A DNA stretch of 64,000 bases, from contig JBAJFE010000060.1 in NCBI GenBank assembly GCA_037903355.1, forward strand, positions 310,001 through 374,000. The letters run 5' to 3'. Under the pieces are notes generated by a model. The model was not told the DNA's origin. It ran no database searches and saw only the letters and a list, made by a program, of their open reading frames with translations. Positions 1 through 14,600 of this stretch are shown one piece after another. Made by a program: the position numbers and the translations under genes. Source of the stretch: Trichuris trichiura. Lineage: Eukaryota; Nematoda; Enoplea; Trichinellida; Trichuridae. The first letter of the stretch is position 1, and each line of letters starts with the position of its first letter.

Positions 1-3000
1 TCCGAATGCCAAAGGTTGAATAAGGAGAAGAGATCCCCACTCCGGAACGATTGTGACTACCATAAGGAGAACAAGGTTTTTCGTTATCGCTTAAGCTGCT
101 GAAGTCTCGAGGCGTTCCTTCGTTGCCATTGAAACTGTGCAACGAGTGTGGAGAGCTTTCTCGACTATGCTAAAATAATTTTATTTAAGTATTAATACCA
201 ACACAAAACATTTCCCAAAGACTAATCAAACTTTTTCGTTGCTGGCGAAAACCGGACGCCTTGAAAAAACACTCCCCTACTGCAATAAGTTAGTAAAAAA
301 TGAGACTTTCTTTATGCCATACTCTTGTACAACAATGCATACGTGCACTGCGGTTATGGTTGCATTAGTCCAAGTAAAACGATTTGTTTCAAAGAGATTG
401 GCTACCTTCAGCACTTTCATTAAACCTTCCAATTGTTCCAACAGATCTTTGCGAGTGTCTTGAAGGTGCTGCATTCTTAGTTCGAGCTCTGCTTTCCTTG
501 CTCTGAGATTATCTAACTCGGCTGCGACGGCTTCGTCGCCCGTTCCGGAAGCAGATAGGGCGCTGAGACTAGTGGCACTCTGCATAGCCTGCAACCTGTG
601 TATTTCACGAAGAATTTCTCTGTAATTTTTAAAGCCCCATTATTATGAAGCAGTTTCGGTGCAAATAGCATAATTAACCGATTCTTCTTTTCCAAGTGAG
701 CAATGGTTGCCTTCTGCTCCATATTTTCTTCGAATGCGTTCAACATCACCGGATGGTACTGAAACACGCACAGAAACTAGTACAAGTCGGCACTCTGAGG
801 GCAGTAAACAAAATGCATTACCGCACTCCGACCTGACAGCTTTGCCGTGTACCTGGCAATTAGCTTGTGTTCATCATCCAAACTGTCGTCAAAATTGGCG
901 CTGCAAAGACAACCATGAACCTATGTGACATGTTTTCCAATAACCTTGCTATACTAACTTGGCTATGCATGCAGCATTGCCGCACGCGATTCCATTGGCA
1001 ATGTCTACGTCGGGACTTTTCTTAAAGTGACCTCGAACAAGCGATGGCGAGCTCGGACTTCAAAAACAAAGTTCGAATAATAGAAAATCACCAGTTTGTA
1101 CAATAACCGTTTACACGACGTTCGATAAGTCCAATGGTCTTTCAGGTGTTTCTGGTACCAAAAGCCTTCTTGAAGCTTGGCCAGGAACGCACTGCAATGA
1201 TTTACTGATCGAATGACTTAGTTGCTTCGTTGGTGACTTCTGCAGAGTTAAAAATGCTTAGCGAGACGGATTTGTACGTACAATGGATGTGCAAACTTAC
1301 GTAAGATGAGTACTCTTTCATTTCGTGTTGATTTGTATGACTGGCACTAACTCGACCACGCCAGAAGCACTCCTGACACAACTGGTAATTGTGACACCGC
1401 TGACATTTGTACCGAAATCCTGTGAATGAGTCTCGGCCACAAGCGTCGCAGATAACCGGATGAAAAACTGAAAAGGCCATCGCTGTGTTTGACGGAAAAA
1501 CCTACGCAATTGGTACAACCATGTTCTACGCTGGCCATTCGATGAAACAGTGGCAACCACATGAGACAGGGTGGACAAGGATCGGCCATCAATGAATCCA
1601 GAAACATACTTACGGATATTTTAGAGCCCTGAAATAATAAGTTGGTGGCAGCGAACGATGAAATTGAATATCGATTCGCATCAATCAAAAATTGACAAAA
1701 AAGCCGCCAACGTAATTACCTACTCCATGGTTGGCAACATAGTGTTGACGCAAGCACAAAGAGAAATATCTGCGCAGAGATTACGAAACTTAGCTTGCGA
1801 GTAAATTAGATAGCAAAAGAAATTTATACGCATTAGTGGGCCGAAAAGTCACTTAATTCTCAACCGCGCATGGCCAATTAGAGCTACATAAAAGCCCAGC
1901 TTCCTGTTGCTTAGATAAAAATTATTTTGACAGTAACAGCCGAGGTAGTTGAATACAATGATACTGCAATGTTGCTGCGCTATCATACATTGAAAAAGAT
2001 GATTATTAGCTTAACTTTAAGGACAGTCTACTGAATAATTTAAAACAACAGGAACAGTAGTAGCAGATGCAGCTTACTGAGTCAAAAAACTGCTTCGGCG
2101 CACTTTCTGAATATGAAAACGTCGGTCCCTCGAACACCACGCAAGGAAGCGCCAGCACCTCTTTCAGGTAGTCGGAAAATTTGTTAAAATCCAGAACAGC
2201 AGAGGCATCAGATATTAACGAGAAAATATCTAAAAAGTTGCAATTCGGCCACTGAGAAGTCTGAATAATACTTTGTTGTTCTTACAACGTAGCTTGTCCA
2301 GAAGCTTTCCAGCGCATAATGTCGCTAAGGCCACTTTCACGGAGAAAACTTGAAACTTACCACCATCTTCCCTAAAAAGCATGTGGGAAAATAAGTAGCC
2401 GAACAGACAAGTACGCAGACGCAAGGTTTTGTGCTTTGCAGCTTCTTTGCAAAAGTTACGATATTTCGTCAGCATTAATCACTAATCAACCGGCAAATTA
2501 CACTAAGTACAGGAGCACGCAAGATTTTTGCAGAGGAAGCTATGAATATCTTCTCGGCGCATGTTTCAAGCAAGGATAACTCTTACCAACCCTACTTTCT
2601 GTAAATGCTGCATATGCAGAGAAAGATGGTTAACAGCAAAATTGTGTAAATATTAACGCAACGCATGAGCTGGTACTAAACCTAGTTAGAAGCGGTGCCT
2701 CTATTTATGTAAATGTGATATTCTCATACACTGATACGTTTTATCAATCAGATTAACGATGCGTTCGCACAAAGATAAGAAGTCGCAGAGAAGAGCACCC
2801 GCCGTGTAGCTGATGTAGCAGTAGAGCTTGTATACGAAGCGTTCTTAAATGCACACTCTCTCTCAATTAACGTTATTATTAGCAACAGGTCATATGACTT
2901 GAATACGAGTTATGCTGCTCCTTCACAATCAGCCAGCAAGGAGCCTACGCAACTAAAAATGTAGGCATAAAAACGGTGACCTAATAAAATTCGTCTAACA

Positions 3001-5688
3001 TTTATTAAGCTATAGTAAAGCCAGTATAGTACAAATACGCTGAAACACAATTTACTGTAAAGTTCACTTTACGTTAATCTAATTCGTGAATTGCACACTC
3101 CCAATTTGTCGATGCTTTTCTTCCATTCAACGGACTAGAATAAGGCAAATGAAAATTCATTAATGATAATAAGAAAAAGTTGTCCCATGACTCTTCAAAA
3201 TGCTGAAGCACGCCTTAACATGTATTCAGCTAGTTTCGCACACGTGAAAAGTACAACTACGCATACTTTAAGCGAACTTAACTAACTAAGAAAAACTTTG
3301 GCCATCGATATGCTTCAGATTTTTAAGGCAATCAGATTGTGCAAGCCACGCAACTAATTGGTCACAACTATTCTGCTTCACATTTAGAGACTTAATACCA
3401 TAAAACGGAACCCACAATTTTTATACTTATTAACAATTCAAAATTATTGTCGAAAATAACTGCAATTCAAACGTTAACGTCGCCCGGATAATATTTTATG
3501 AGTAAAAGTGAAGCCATCGCATGACGACATTTTCAAACATTAAGTCGAGGATACCCACATTGCGCTTAAACTGGCATTACACAGATGAATAAACAAACGT
3601 ACTAAATCTGTCGTGACAACAACAACAACCATAAGTACAATATTCTTATTTTTGTTAATAATTTTGCGCTTATTTATAGCTCAGAGCTCTCATTCTTTTA
3701 GTCACAAACCATTTCAACGACAAATAGAAATGTGCAGAGAAGTTAAACAGTATAGTAGCATCAATCCTACACAACTGAACGCAGTTCCAAGCAGAACTAA
3801 TGGAACATTTCCGTTCTGATGAACTGTCAAGAATTTACTGTGTCACTTTCATAGAAAAACTACATATCACTTATCACGGCGATTATATCAAAAACTAGCG
3901 TTAAGACAATTTTTTTCAAGAGTAGGAAAAGTTGGTTAACAGTTAGAATAATCGTTCTGCCAGTAGAAATTAGGCGAAACTACGTCTGCTAGAGTGCCGC
4001 CACAGATCATCAATGTCTTGAAGTTACACACTGTTTTTACAGAAATATAAATATAAGCCTTTATGCTCATGCGGTGGAGACTTTATTTCCATTAAAGAAT
4101 GCCAAATGTCGCAGAGTACTTTTTTGACTGTACGGAAAACGAAGATAGAAAGAGAAAGACTGGAAGTCCACGATAAAATTTTGTTTTCAAATAAACCAAC
4201 CATTAAGTCCTAAAGGTGTCTCAGATGATAACAACAGTGTGAGCACCGAGGCGCCCTTTTAGCGTTGAAACGTCGTCAAGAGTTGAGTCATGCAAATCAA
4301 GAATTAGTCGAAGATAAAGCAACAGCTGACAGAGACTGTCGAAACAAAAGAATGAAATGAACAAGACATTAGACAGCGCCCACGAAAATAGCGAACAGCA
4401 AAAACATCTGTAACGCAATAAGACGTGCGTCTGATACTGACTTGCTTATTTATCAATACTTAAAAAATCACAGCAACCTTAGAGCATGCTGCCATCATCG
4501 TTGCACTTATTTACAGCACCATTTGAATGCTGTTTACGAAGTTTTAAGATATGCTACGGAAGCAGCAGTCGCCTAGAAACGATGGACGCTGCCATGCATC
4601 TCATCCAATCGCTCTGGCTGTCACGCAGCTCATCCCAAAGGGTACGCACTAGTCTTCGCTAATGCGAATTCCCTGCGGATTGGCAAATTCATTTTGGCAC
4701 ATTGAAACTTGCTTTACAGTGATCGAAATCCGCTGTCTGACTCACCAAAGAACTTTACGACTCACCCAACCAAGCTCAGAACAATCTCAGCGGTTGAAGC
4801 GTCACTAAAACGTTGTTTATAAATACAAACAACTACACACATTGCGTAATACAATCATTTTTAACAAAAAGGAGTTCTTGCGCTAATACATTGCAATCAT
4901 CGGCACGGAATCAGCACGTGCACCGTGCGCAAGAAGAGAAGGAATTCGCAAAGTTTAACTCCCAAATCATCCCGTTGAAAAGTTCACAATCGACCTAATT
5001 GGTAATTTTGAGCGAGTTAGACGCTACTGGAAATTCTGACCAACCCATTCGTCAATTAGACAAATTCTGCAGCAAATCGCAATCGGTCAAATTCTAACAA
5101 ACCGATGTGCTATCGCAAAACACAGGTGCAACGATTACTTACGCTAACATTTAGAGCAAAATACTAGTGCTGCCAACAGTCAGATATCTACCTATCGTAG
5201 GCGGCAACGAGGAAACTGTTCAACAGTCGAATGGTTAAATTGGAATCAATCTGCTGAGATACCGGTAGACGCTTGTTGAGATTGTGATATATAGTGCTTA
5301 AGAGCAATTCTATGCGTGATGCTTTAACTTCAGTTTTGTACTCCAATGCATTAAGGCCGTTTTCGCGAAACGACTCAATCACATTCCATATGTCGACCAA
5401 ATGAACTGAAAACAACCGTGACACATATTACAATGGAATAAAAGAACAACACGTTAGACTTACGGTTGGCCTTCTTCTGAACGAAACGCAGTTTGCAAGC
5501 GGTACGATAGGTAGCAAAACGGATAGTGTCAAAATTTTGCTCACCTGAAAAAAGGAGACCAACAATAACATGTTGGCTTGCAATAATATAGAAATGAATG
5601 AAAACTTACGCATTTCTGATACGAGCATACGGAAATCACTTTTAGCCAGCGAGTTGACTAGAGCAGCTGGATATTGGACGCCGTCCAT
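1..5688 (-). CDS. dyb-1: Dystrobrevin (dystrophin-associated scaffold), 3' end off the window
   Basis: Twelve exons join in frame: 5688-5610, 5544-5464, 5405-5192, 2371-2286, 2229-2078, 1628-1520, 1467-1301, 1239-1115, 900-822, 758-679, 619-406 and 169-1, the last running off the left edge. They give about 518 residues. In order these are a short N-terminus, the dystrophin-type EF-hand region (about 35-240; [14 protein letters not shown] and [20 protein letters not shown] are diagnostic), a ZZ zinc finger (about 242-291, with Cys 247, 250, 262, 265, 271, 274 and His 284, 288) and the paired coiled coils (about 370-462, ending [11 protein letters not shown]). A Ser-rich tail follows. By family knowledge the protein binds dystrophin and syntrophin at the muscle or neuronal membrane. 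The start ATG at 5688 gives the first in-frame Met. The segment between the ZZ region and the coiled coil is shorter than in vertebrates. An upstream non-coding exon cannot be excluded. Confidence 0.95.
2372..5191. other. Large dystrobrevin intron
   Basis: This 2.8-kb intron splits the EF-hand coding region between residues Asp124 and Glu126, while most other introns of this gene are about 50-450 bp. I see no conserved exon in it on either strand; short open frames inside it have no recognisable motif. Its size suggests it may hold an enhancer or an alternative promoter, but nothing in the sequence shows this. Confidence 0.7.
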
Positions 5689-5699
5689 CTTTACTTTTT

Positions 5700-8600
5700 C
5701 ATGTTAAAAAGTGAGTCTAAAAATTATTCCCTTACTATCTATTAGCTACTAGCATACGGCCGTCCACTTGTTCACTGCTGTTAACGCTAAAACATCATAA
5801 GCAAACCGCCGCAAGCTTATCATTCATACGTCAACAAGAGTATAGGGGGAAGCAGATGATAGCATTTACTCGTCTTTCTGTTATTTCAAAAGGGTTCTTC
5901 GTCATCATAAAAACAACGTCAGCTTAAGGCAGCAGTTTGTAACGATTCCAGTGATTAACTGACATGCAAAGGTGGAAGTATTAGCAACTTTATATAACCA
6001 AATAGGGCGCAGAACCTACTGAAATTAGACTGGGAACATATGGACGCTTAGGCTACATAAATGACAGCTGACGGTGGTTGAACCCCGACGCCAGCACCGC
6101 CAATCATCACCAACGAGGCGAACAAATGGAAATGACAACTTTTACTCAGATATCAAAAGACGTTAGGCAGTTCGAGGGAAAACCAACGGCAACAATGAAA
6201 ACTGCACAGCTGGAGCAAAATCGATTGCGTTCAATGTCTTACCCATCTTTGTGGAATCCCCTTTTGCAGCCAATGAATTGAACGATCAATTGATAAGGAG
6301 TAGACCTTTCTTCCGCCTCATATAAACTACATACGGTACACACGCAAACTGAACTTGCCAAGCACTTCTCCTCTATGATATTTTCAAGCGACCTCTCGTG
6401 ACTTTGTAAAATTCATTTTACAAAGCAAGCAAAAGTAACTATTCGACTTTCGTGAAGTCTATGCCTGCCCGGATTTGCGAAAAATTTCGTTAACAACTGA
6501 CCATGTGCGGCCGCAATTTTAACAACATTTCTCAAGGGCAAAACTCGATGCTGCTTAATTTTTCAGGATGTTTAGAGGGCGTTACTTCAACTCAACATTT
6601 CACAGAGACAAAACATGGAATAGTTCGCCGTGAAAACAATTTCAACACCTGCAAAGCTGTTACCGTGTTGATCATCGGTGCCGAACGAACTGTGCTGAGC
6701 ATGATAATATGTCCGGCAAAACAGATGCAGCAACGTCGTCAGCAAATTAACCCAATGAAAATGCAGCTGAATTTGACACCTAAGGCTGTCACCGAAAATG
6801 TATCGACAAATGCCTTGAGCAGACAATAAAACTGTGAACAAGAAGCACAGCTTCTCTCGGAATACCAATTACAACTGGAACTAATCAACGTTGCCTTGAA
6901 AGAGTAGCATCCACTTTTCGCCTCCCCGAAGCGAATAGATTTTTTAACAAAAACCTCAACGCCAATAAAGTGATCATTCAATTTATTCGCATATTTACAT
7001 GAACACTGCAAGACAAATAATGATATTCCATCTGTCGCTTCCAAAGTGCTCAACGGCCAGAAAACAGTAACATCAAAGCGAATATGCATGCCAATACCAA
7101 CCTGCTGCCTAACAAGTGAACGCAACTCACTAACCTCTCAGTATGGATTTATCATAAAACGCGCAAGTCTTACTCAAATCCAGCTTTCATTTATTTCCAC
7201 TTCTATTTTAAACGCTTCGTCGCCAACAAAGCAAGTCATTGGATAAGAGGTTTTCAAATGGAAGATTGAAAGTAAAACAAGAAGGCACTCAAAAACCAGC
7301 TTTTTACATTTTCATACTACAGCTAACTGCTTAAAAGAGAACTGCCATACTTCAGTGAACATGAAATGTTTGAGCTACGAGATCTTGTTAAAAGTTATGA
7401 AGTTTAACGGGACAAATTCCGTAAGAAGAAACATAAAATTTTATTCCAAACAGCCCAATAGTCAGTCACTTTTCAAACACCTCCATCGGCATAATAAGCA
7501 CCTAAACTGGAACATGCTCGTATGGTTTTTCCGGACTCGGCTCTGACTTAAATTTGATAAGTGCAAACATATTCGTTAAGCAGCTACAGATATGCACCTT
7601 CAGTATGCCGAAAAAACTATCCTTCTGACAAAGAAGTTAAAATTAGGCCAATGTTTTTCTGCTGAACCACTGCAATCCGATGGGAAACGAAACTAATATT
7701 GTGGGCAATAACAGGACTGTCTCAGGATAAACATAATCAGCAGTACACACCTGACAGGACCTTCTAAGCTTAGTTGGGCTATGTTCCTTCTGTTAAACAT
7801 CAAATAATAGCTTTGAAGACATTAAGCATGGATAAACCCGAATATAAAAGCTCTCCAATTCTACCAACTAGTTGAAGCCAAAACAACTAAAATTTTATTC
7901 AAAAAAAGTAGACTTTCTTGGTCCATTATGCAGTGTAAAAACAGATTATTTCTACGAAGATAATGCTTACCTAATGATCGCTGGCCAAAGATAATGTTAA
8001 TAGGCCCAATTAAAACCGTAAAAGTTCATTGCGAAGGCATTAAGAAACAAAATAACTGATAACTATAATGCATGTTATAAAAAAGATACAGAAGTAGAGA
8101 AAGGCAACGTGAACCTGCAATCTGTCAAAGTTAGTCAGCCCGCGCTTGCAAATTATGCAAACGGTGCATGAAGCAGAAAGTAGCTGATTGTACTGAACGT
8201 ACAAATTCAACTTCTACATTGCACTTCAAGGGAAAACCTTCATTGGCAAAGCGAAATACATTGAACTACCTATGCAAAATATCGATTCGTCTGGGCGATA
8301 TGCCAAATCAAGATGTAAAGTTCGTCTCGCACGCGCAGCTGTAAAATGTTTAACTGCGCTACCTTTTGAAAAAAGGCGCATGTTTCCCTTAGAGATGATC
8401 AATATGCAACTAAAGCAAACAAAAATTAATGTTTAAACCTCAGAAGCCTTAAATGAACAGTCAGACGTAATACTTTTTCGCGCGAAAACAAGTATACAAA
8501 AAAAAATAGTTTAGGAAAATTCTTTCCAACGTTCAATAGGGGGATACTGTAAAACTATGAAATTATACACCATTAACAATAGATACGAAAGACAGAAAAG

Positions 8601-11600
8601 TAACATTTGCATTGTATAGCCAAGGTCGCAATCGTATCAGGCATTTCTGGGCTCAGAAACGCAAACGTGGTACCAAAGCAAGCAAAATTAAAAAGTTTTC
8701 TACAGTTTACAACGTATTAAGTCTCAAAAATAATGGTCACAAACTGAAAGCAGCGCAATAAAGGGAGAAAATAATAAATAAATAATTATTATTTCCGATG
8801 CATTTTTAGTAGACGCTATTGTCTCGGAAAACACCGCGTGGAATTTAAATGCATTGGCCCTCACAAAAAGCAATGCTCAGAATTGACAAGGAGCAGTGCC
8901 TATTTCAAGTTGAAATCAGAAACGGATCGTGCCCAAAGGAGGACGAGTTTCTCATTAATTCTAATTATCAAACTCCACCATAAGGTTTTTCTCAACTCTG
9001 CATTTTTCCCAACGAGCTAATTTGGATAACCAGCTTAATCACCTTATTTGACTGTAATTACTGCTGTCCTGAAGGCAGCTGCAAATTGCGGACATAACCA
9101 TGGCAAAACGAAGTCAATATTGACGCTTTTCAACTTTTCACTTTTGAACTATCCTCACAACCCATCCATTACTATGAAATAAGCACTCACTCTTATGACG
9201 TCCCATAAACGTTTAATGAACATAAACTGAACGGATAAAATGTGTTTTAACATCTCCAGCTAAGCAATGAGCTTTCAATAAGATGGATATAACTGAACAA
9301 AAGAATATGAACGAAAAGCAAACAGTATAAATGATTCAATAAAACAGAAAGTAAATATCCAAATAATACGAGAAGCAAGCACATGTACATGAAAATAACA
9401 ACTCGTGACGATGAATATTTAAAGAGAGCCACTGAATCTAATACGCAACAACCTTCTTCAGAGACCTCATCCAGTATATTATGCGCTTCGCGTTTGTCAC
9501 CTCTCTTCCATTGCGTCAGCATAAATGATTCTTAAACTGTACCCAAGAAATTACCAAGTGAGGAAAAGTTGTACTTTTTAAATTTAAATTTCCGGCTTCT
9601 GTAGAACGAGTTAGAAGACAGCCTGAATGAAAGGCAACGCAGGAATTGAACCTCTGCATTCTCAAGTAGCCAGTCACTCTTAACGCCGAAATGCAGAGCT
9701 CAATCTACTCTGGCTGTGAGATGTGCGATCACAGTATTGCTTGCATTTCCAGCTCTACTGAACATGTCCATATGGCACAACAATTCAATCATGTAATAAC
9801 CAATTCCTCACGCTGCCAAACCAAACCAAGCATAACAGTTACGTCGCCAATATTAGCTATGAAAACTATGCACAATTCATGCCTCTTTGCGCAAGTAAAC
9901 ATTCCTAGTATCAGCGGCGCCTTCTTGACCAAAGATGAATCAAAAGTGCACCGCAGAAAATATTGACAACGCCGAAAGAACCCAAAATACAAATAACCAC
10001 TTCTATCGATGTTTCGTCATATTATGGTGCAGAAAGTGTTTCCACAAAGCAACACCAATGCGTCAGGTTATCGTACGAGCACTTTTGTTTCCCCTATCGT
10101 AGAGTACCGATTTACTCACGCAAACAAGCCACAAGAAGATTGAGGTTTTGCGAAAACCCTTCGGTACATGCAAACTCCAAGAAGAGGCTGCTATGGTTAT
10201 TATCATCGTCGGGCAATCAATGATCATGTAACTTGAACAGAGCGTCTTACTATTTATTGAGTAAACAGTAAACTTAGAAACCAAGGAACTAGTCGCTATG
10301 ACATAAAAGTCCTTCACTCTCCTAAATTGCCCCCACCCTCATTAGCGACGTACATATACAGTTTACTCTAGTATTTCACAAAAAAACGACAGTTTCAGTT
10401 CGTTTAAATCTTGTGTATATAAAAACAGGGATATCGTTCAACTTAGCAATAAATTTTAGATGTATTGCCCATTAAGATTTATGAACTAACATTGACTTGT
10501 ATGCATAATGCGGTGATAACAAGAGCTTGAAGAATTATGGATGTCTCGTAATGGGTCCACAGGCTCACATACTGAACTTTCACGCAGCTTTCTACTGTCC
10601 ATTGTTCATTTTCTGAGGTTAAACCAAACAAATGCCCTACCAAAGGATGGATGAGCACTTATTAGCAGAAAACAATCACTTATTCGTAGCTTACGGCACC
10701 ACGTTATCCCGTCTGCGCCGATGAGGATTGTTCAACAATTCCCATCGATGGGTAGTGGGTTTGTCTAGTTTAATTTCAGACATCAAAAAAGGGTAGTACA
10801 AAGTCATGTGAAGACAGTAATCAGTGAAATAACAAGACTAGCTAAGCCGTTACCTACAACAACGCAGCGTTGTCCATTTTGGCTACAGCTACTTCTGTCA
10901 TACATTAAACAGTAACCACGATTAATTACAACACGTTCAACAAAAGAACTGTTGCGATGAGCAAAACATTTAATTAAATAAATCAAAAAAGCTCCTAAGA
11001 CAAAGCGGGAAATCTGACAAATTTAACCGGCTTAAGTGCGTTCCCCTTAAAACTGTAACCATTTCAACCAAAAGCCCAATTTTAAACAAAGTTCTCCTTT
11101 CTATCGCAGTAAGTAAAGCTGAATCAAAGCAGGACTTTAGTTTAACAGCTATTGCCGGCGAAAGCAAACTCCGAAAGTGAAAAAAGAATTCAATACAACG
11201 TGTAATTTGTTCTTTACGAGTTCAGACTACTCCGTTTAATTTTTTTTTGGATAAGCCTGTAAAAAGTAAATTGTTTGATTCGAAAACGAGGAAAACTCAT
11301 TAGAAGCTTTCGGAGCATGCTTGTATCGTCAAAATGACGCCCTTGCAATCCCTCCTCCCCGCCCAGTTTTAAACTGTCGGTGAAATTCTGTTTCGCTGAT
11401 GACGCGGCAAGGACGTCTAAAAGCTTCGAGTAACTTTTCCGTGCTTTCGAATAAAACATTTTACCGTTTACAGGCGTATCCACAAATAAAACATCAATTA
11501 AATTCATGCGCAAAACAAAAAGGCATTTTAGCGAAAAGCAAATACTAAAATGTAAAAGAAAACACAACAAATAAACGCGCAAACTGCGATACAAATTTGA

Positions 11601-14600
11601 CCATGTTGAGCTCATGAAAAAGTAGATCCAAACCATTTAATGAAGCGCGCAATTAGAGAGAATAATGTTCGTACTCTCTTAACCGTTAAAAGGTAATCTG
11701 ATGAAAGTTACTCGACGCAGAGGCTTGAAAAAGAGAAAGAAAGCCAAGAAACTGTTCCAGTGCAAAAGTCGTTAAAGACTTCGCTTTTGATCGTTTATCG
11801 ACTCCCAACGGAATGTTAGCTACACAGAAATCAATGGACATAATGTACCTAAGAATCTTATGACTAGGAAAAGGCACCGTCGAATGTATGAAGTTTGTGA
11901 AAACTCGCAAGAAAACAATTGCAGCTATAACCACAGACAAATAAATCATTAATAAGAAACAAAAAAAGAACTTCGATTATTCAAATGCACAAGACAATAA
12001 CAAAGGTTGACGCGTTCATTACAAATTCTTAAACCAATTTTCACCAAAAGACACATCCAATTTATTCATGCCGAAAACCGATAAGAAAACAAGTTGCAAG
12101 CCAAAGCCACCAAGAACCTACTATTTAAATGCTGCGGGTCAATGACATACAAAAGGCTTTCGTTACAATTTGCATATTCGAAAAATTAACTTCTCACAAA
12201 GCTTCAAATCCTGAATATGCAAACAGATAAAAACGAACTAGGCACCACTTTATATCAATGTGTTCCTTCAGTGACGTCGAAATTGGCTTGGAATGAAGCT
12301 TTAAAAAATTACTGAAAGTAGCGTTAAGACATCATCTAGCCTCACTGTTCTCCTGTGCGGCTTTTCTTGCGAAACGAGTTTTTTTCATTTTTAAGACAGA
12401 CCCTAGCATAAGGTTACTTGTCAGATGCATCACTTAGCTACAATAAATGAATGTACTGATCGTTTTACAAAAAAAGTTCCCAGTTCCTATTGGGTACCGT
12501 TTCTTTCCATTAATACCTGAACAAACGTGGCAAAGATGAAACCAACATTTAAACCTTTTTGCCATAATCGACAACCACCAGCATATCTAACTTTGAGATT
12601 CTGCAGCTAAACGCATTAAAAGAACATAACTGAACGAGATGTCCTTAAAAAACTACTATAACTAATGTATTGCAAAATCAATGCCATAGCGCAGCTACTA
12701 ACGACCAATGAGCGTCAGAGCTATTTAAAGCAATACACTACATGTGCCGCATAACAAGTGAATAAAGATACCTAATCTTGTTTTCGAAATATTTTGCTGC
12801 AATAGGACATTAAACAAAACTGATATATAAACCTTCTTAGGAACTGTTAGATGGAACAAGCGAGCTGATATTCGGTTTTCACTATTAGCAAATAGGTCAG
12901 ATATGCTAGCACAGCTTCGATGTATTTCCAGTGAATAATACAGCATAAATAACACGTGGACAGCAGACATGCCCTTTTGACAGACGAATGAACAGCTGCT
13001 AACTGGCTTCATTTCTACGGGTTAGCTATTGGAGATCAATTATAGCAGAACTCGACTTCTGACATACGCGCTTTTAAGCGAGAAAGTTCAATAAACACTT
13101 ACTGCAGTTCGCACAGTGAATTCGAACTATAGCAACAACTTGCGGCTCGTCACTGGCGCTACCCGGCTAGAGACGATTTCCTAAAATGATGACAATGAAA
13201 CTCGATGTAGAATGACTATCAAAAATTTACTTGAAACAAGCATACATCAAGACAACATTCAAAAAGCTACGAATGAAAACTCTCCTACTGTCTAAAAAGA
13301 TTCAGCGAAGTAAAATAAATTACAAGAAATTGCTCCAACAGCAGCAGGCGCGACATATTCATAACGTTGAGCTACAGATTCACGAATTCAACCTTACCAT
13401 AAAAGAACTAATTTGCAAAGCATTTTCACATTGATAAGGCAGCTCTGTTTACATCGATCGCAAGGCGAATTATCAAATATTAATAATAATGATAAAATAA
13501 GATTATCTGACTTTCGCTTTCACCATCTTTTAAATGACATATCATTATTGCTGTAGCCTTTTATGGATCAGTTTTTCCATTGAAGACGGTATTGATTCCG
13601 AAAGTTGACCTTACAAAACAAAGGACCCTCTTGCCAATCCTCTGTATGCACTAATATGAATAGCCAGATGTGACGTTTTTCCATTGAACTGATAATCGAA
13701 GCATGACAAAGCGAAAAAAAATAAAGCCTGGCGGATGCCAAAACCAATGTTGCAGATATCTATACCAATTGACGATTACGCTTTAAAAGACGATCAATCG
13801 TTGTAGTTAAGCTACAATTTTAGAGCCACGCTAATGAAAGCAATTAATTGGAAGTAAAACACTGAGGATCAACTAAACAAATATCAATACAACCACGCGA
13901 AAGCAGATAAACCGTAAAACGGAATAACTAAACGCTCAGTTATTTATCTTTCTAATATTTCCTCATATAAAAGAAACACAGTACATGCAAACACTGATTG
14001 GATTGCGCCTCAGAAAGGTATGAACTCTACATATCAAACAAATCACAAATAAAAAGGGATTCAATCTGCAGCTGTTAAAGTCAAGTTTGAAGAGTCTGAC
14101 AAACTTAGTAGCTTTTACTTTTAATAAACTAGCGCAGTTCCAGAAACAGAATCGACAAGAGATAGCGGATAAAACTGGGCTCCGCAATTTTATTGATGGA
14201 ATACACTAGTTTCTTTTGAGCTGGCCAGCTCAACAAAAACAAGAAACGTTGCGTTTTGTGTCACCTGACTTCAACGTTAGCTATGGACTCTACTTAAGAA
14301 CGATAAGCAGCCTATGAAATGGAACAGCAACCTTGCATTGTTGAAAATAATGTTCACATGCGACTGCCCCAAAAAAAGATGCACGCTTGGTCGATCCAAC
14401 GATCGGTTATTAGACTTGCCGTCGCAACCTCATATTTCTGCGCATACTGATTCACAATAACTATGCACACTCATTTTTTCTTAAGTAAATCCAGAAGATG
14501 ACAGCTTCGCGGCAAAACCAACCTGTAAATCACAGTGCATGGAATATTTTAAAAACGGTGCAGAAAAGCAAGGGAAAAGAAGCGAATATAAGTACCTTAT

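Noticed and set aside
6503..6829. 108-codon plus-strand frame
   Set aside because: No recognisable domain and it overlaps the minus-strand frame; probably chance.
6739..7125. 128-codon minus-strand frame
   Set aside because: No motif, no supporting splice partners, composition like its AT-rich surroundings.
9610..9680. A tRNA-like T-loop (ggttcaattcc on the minus strand)
   Set aside because: The flanking stem has only about three pairs and no acceptor or anticodon stem could be drawn.
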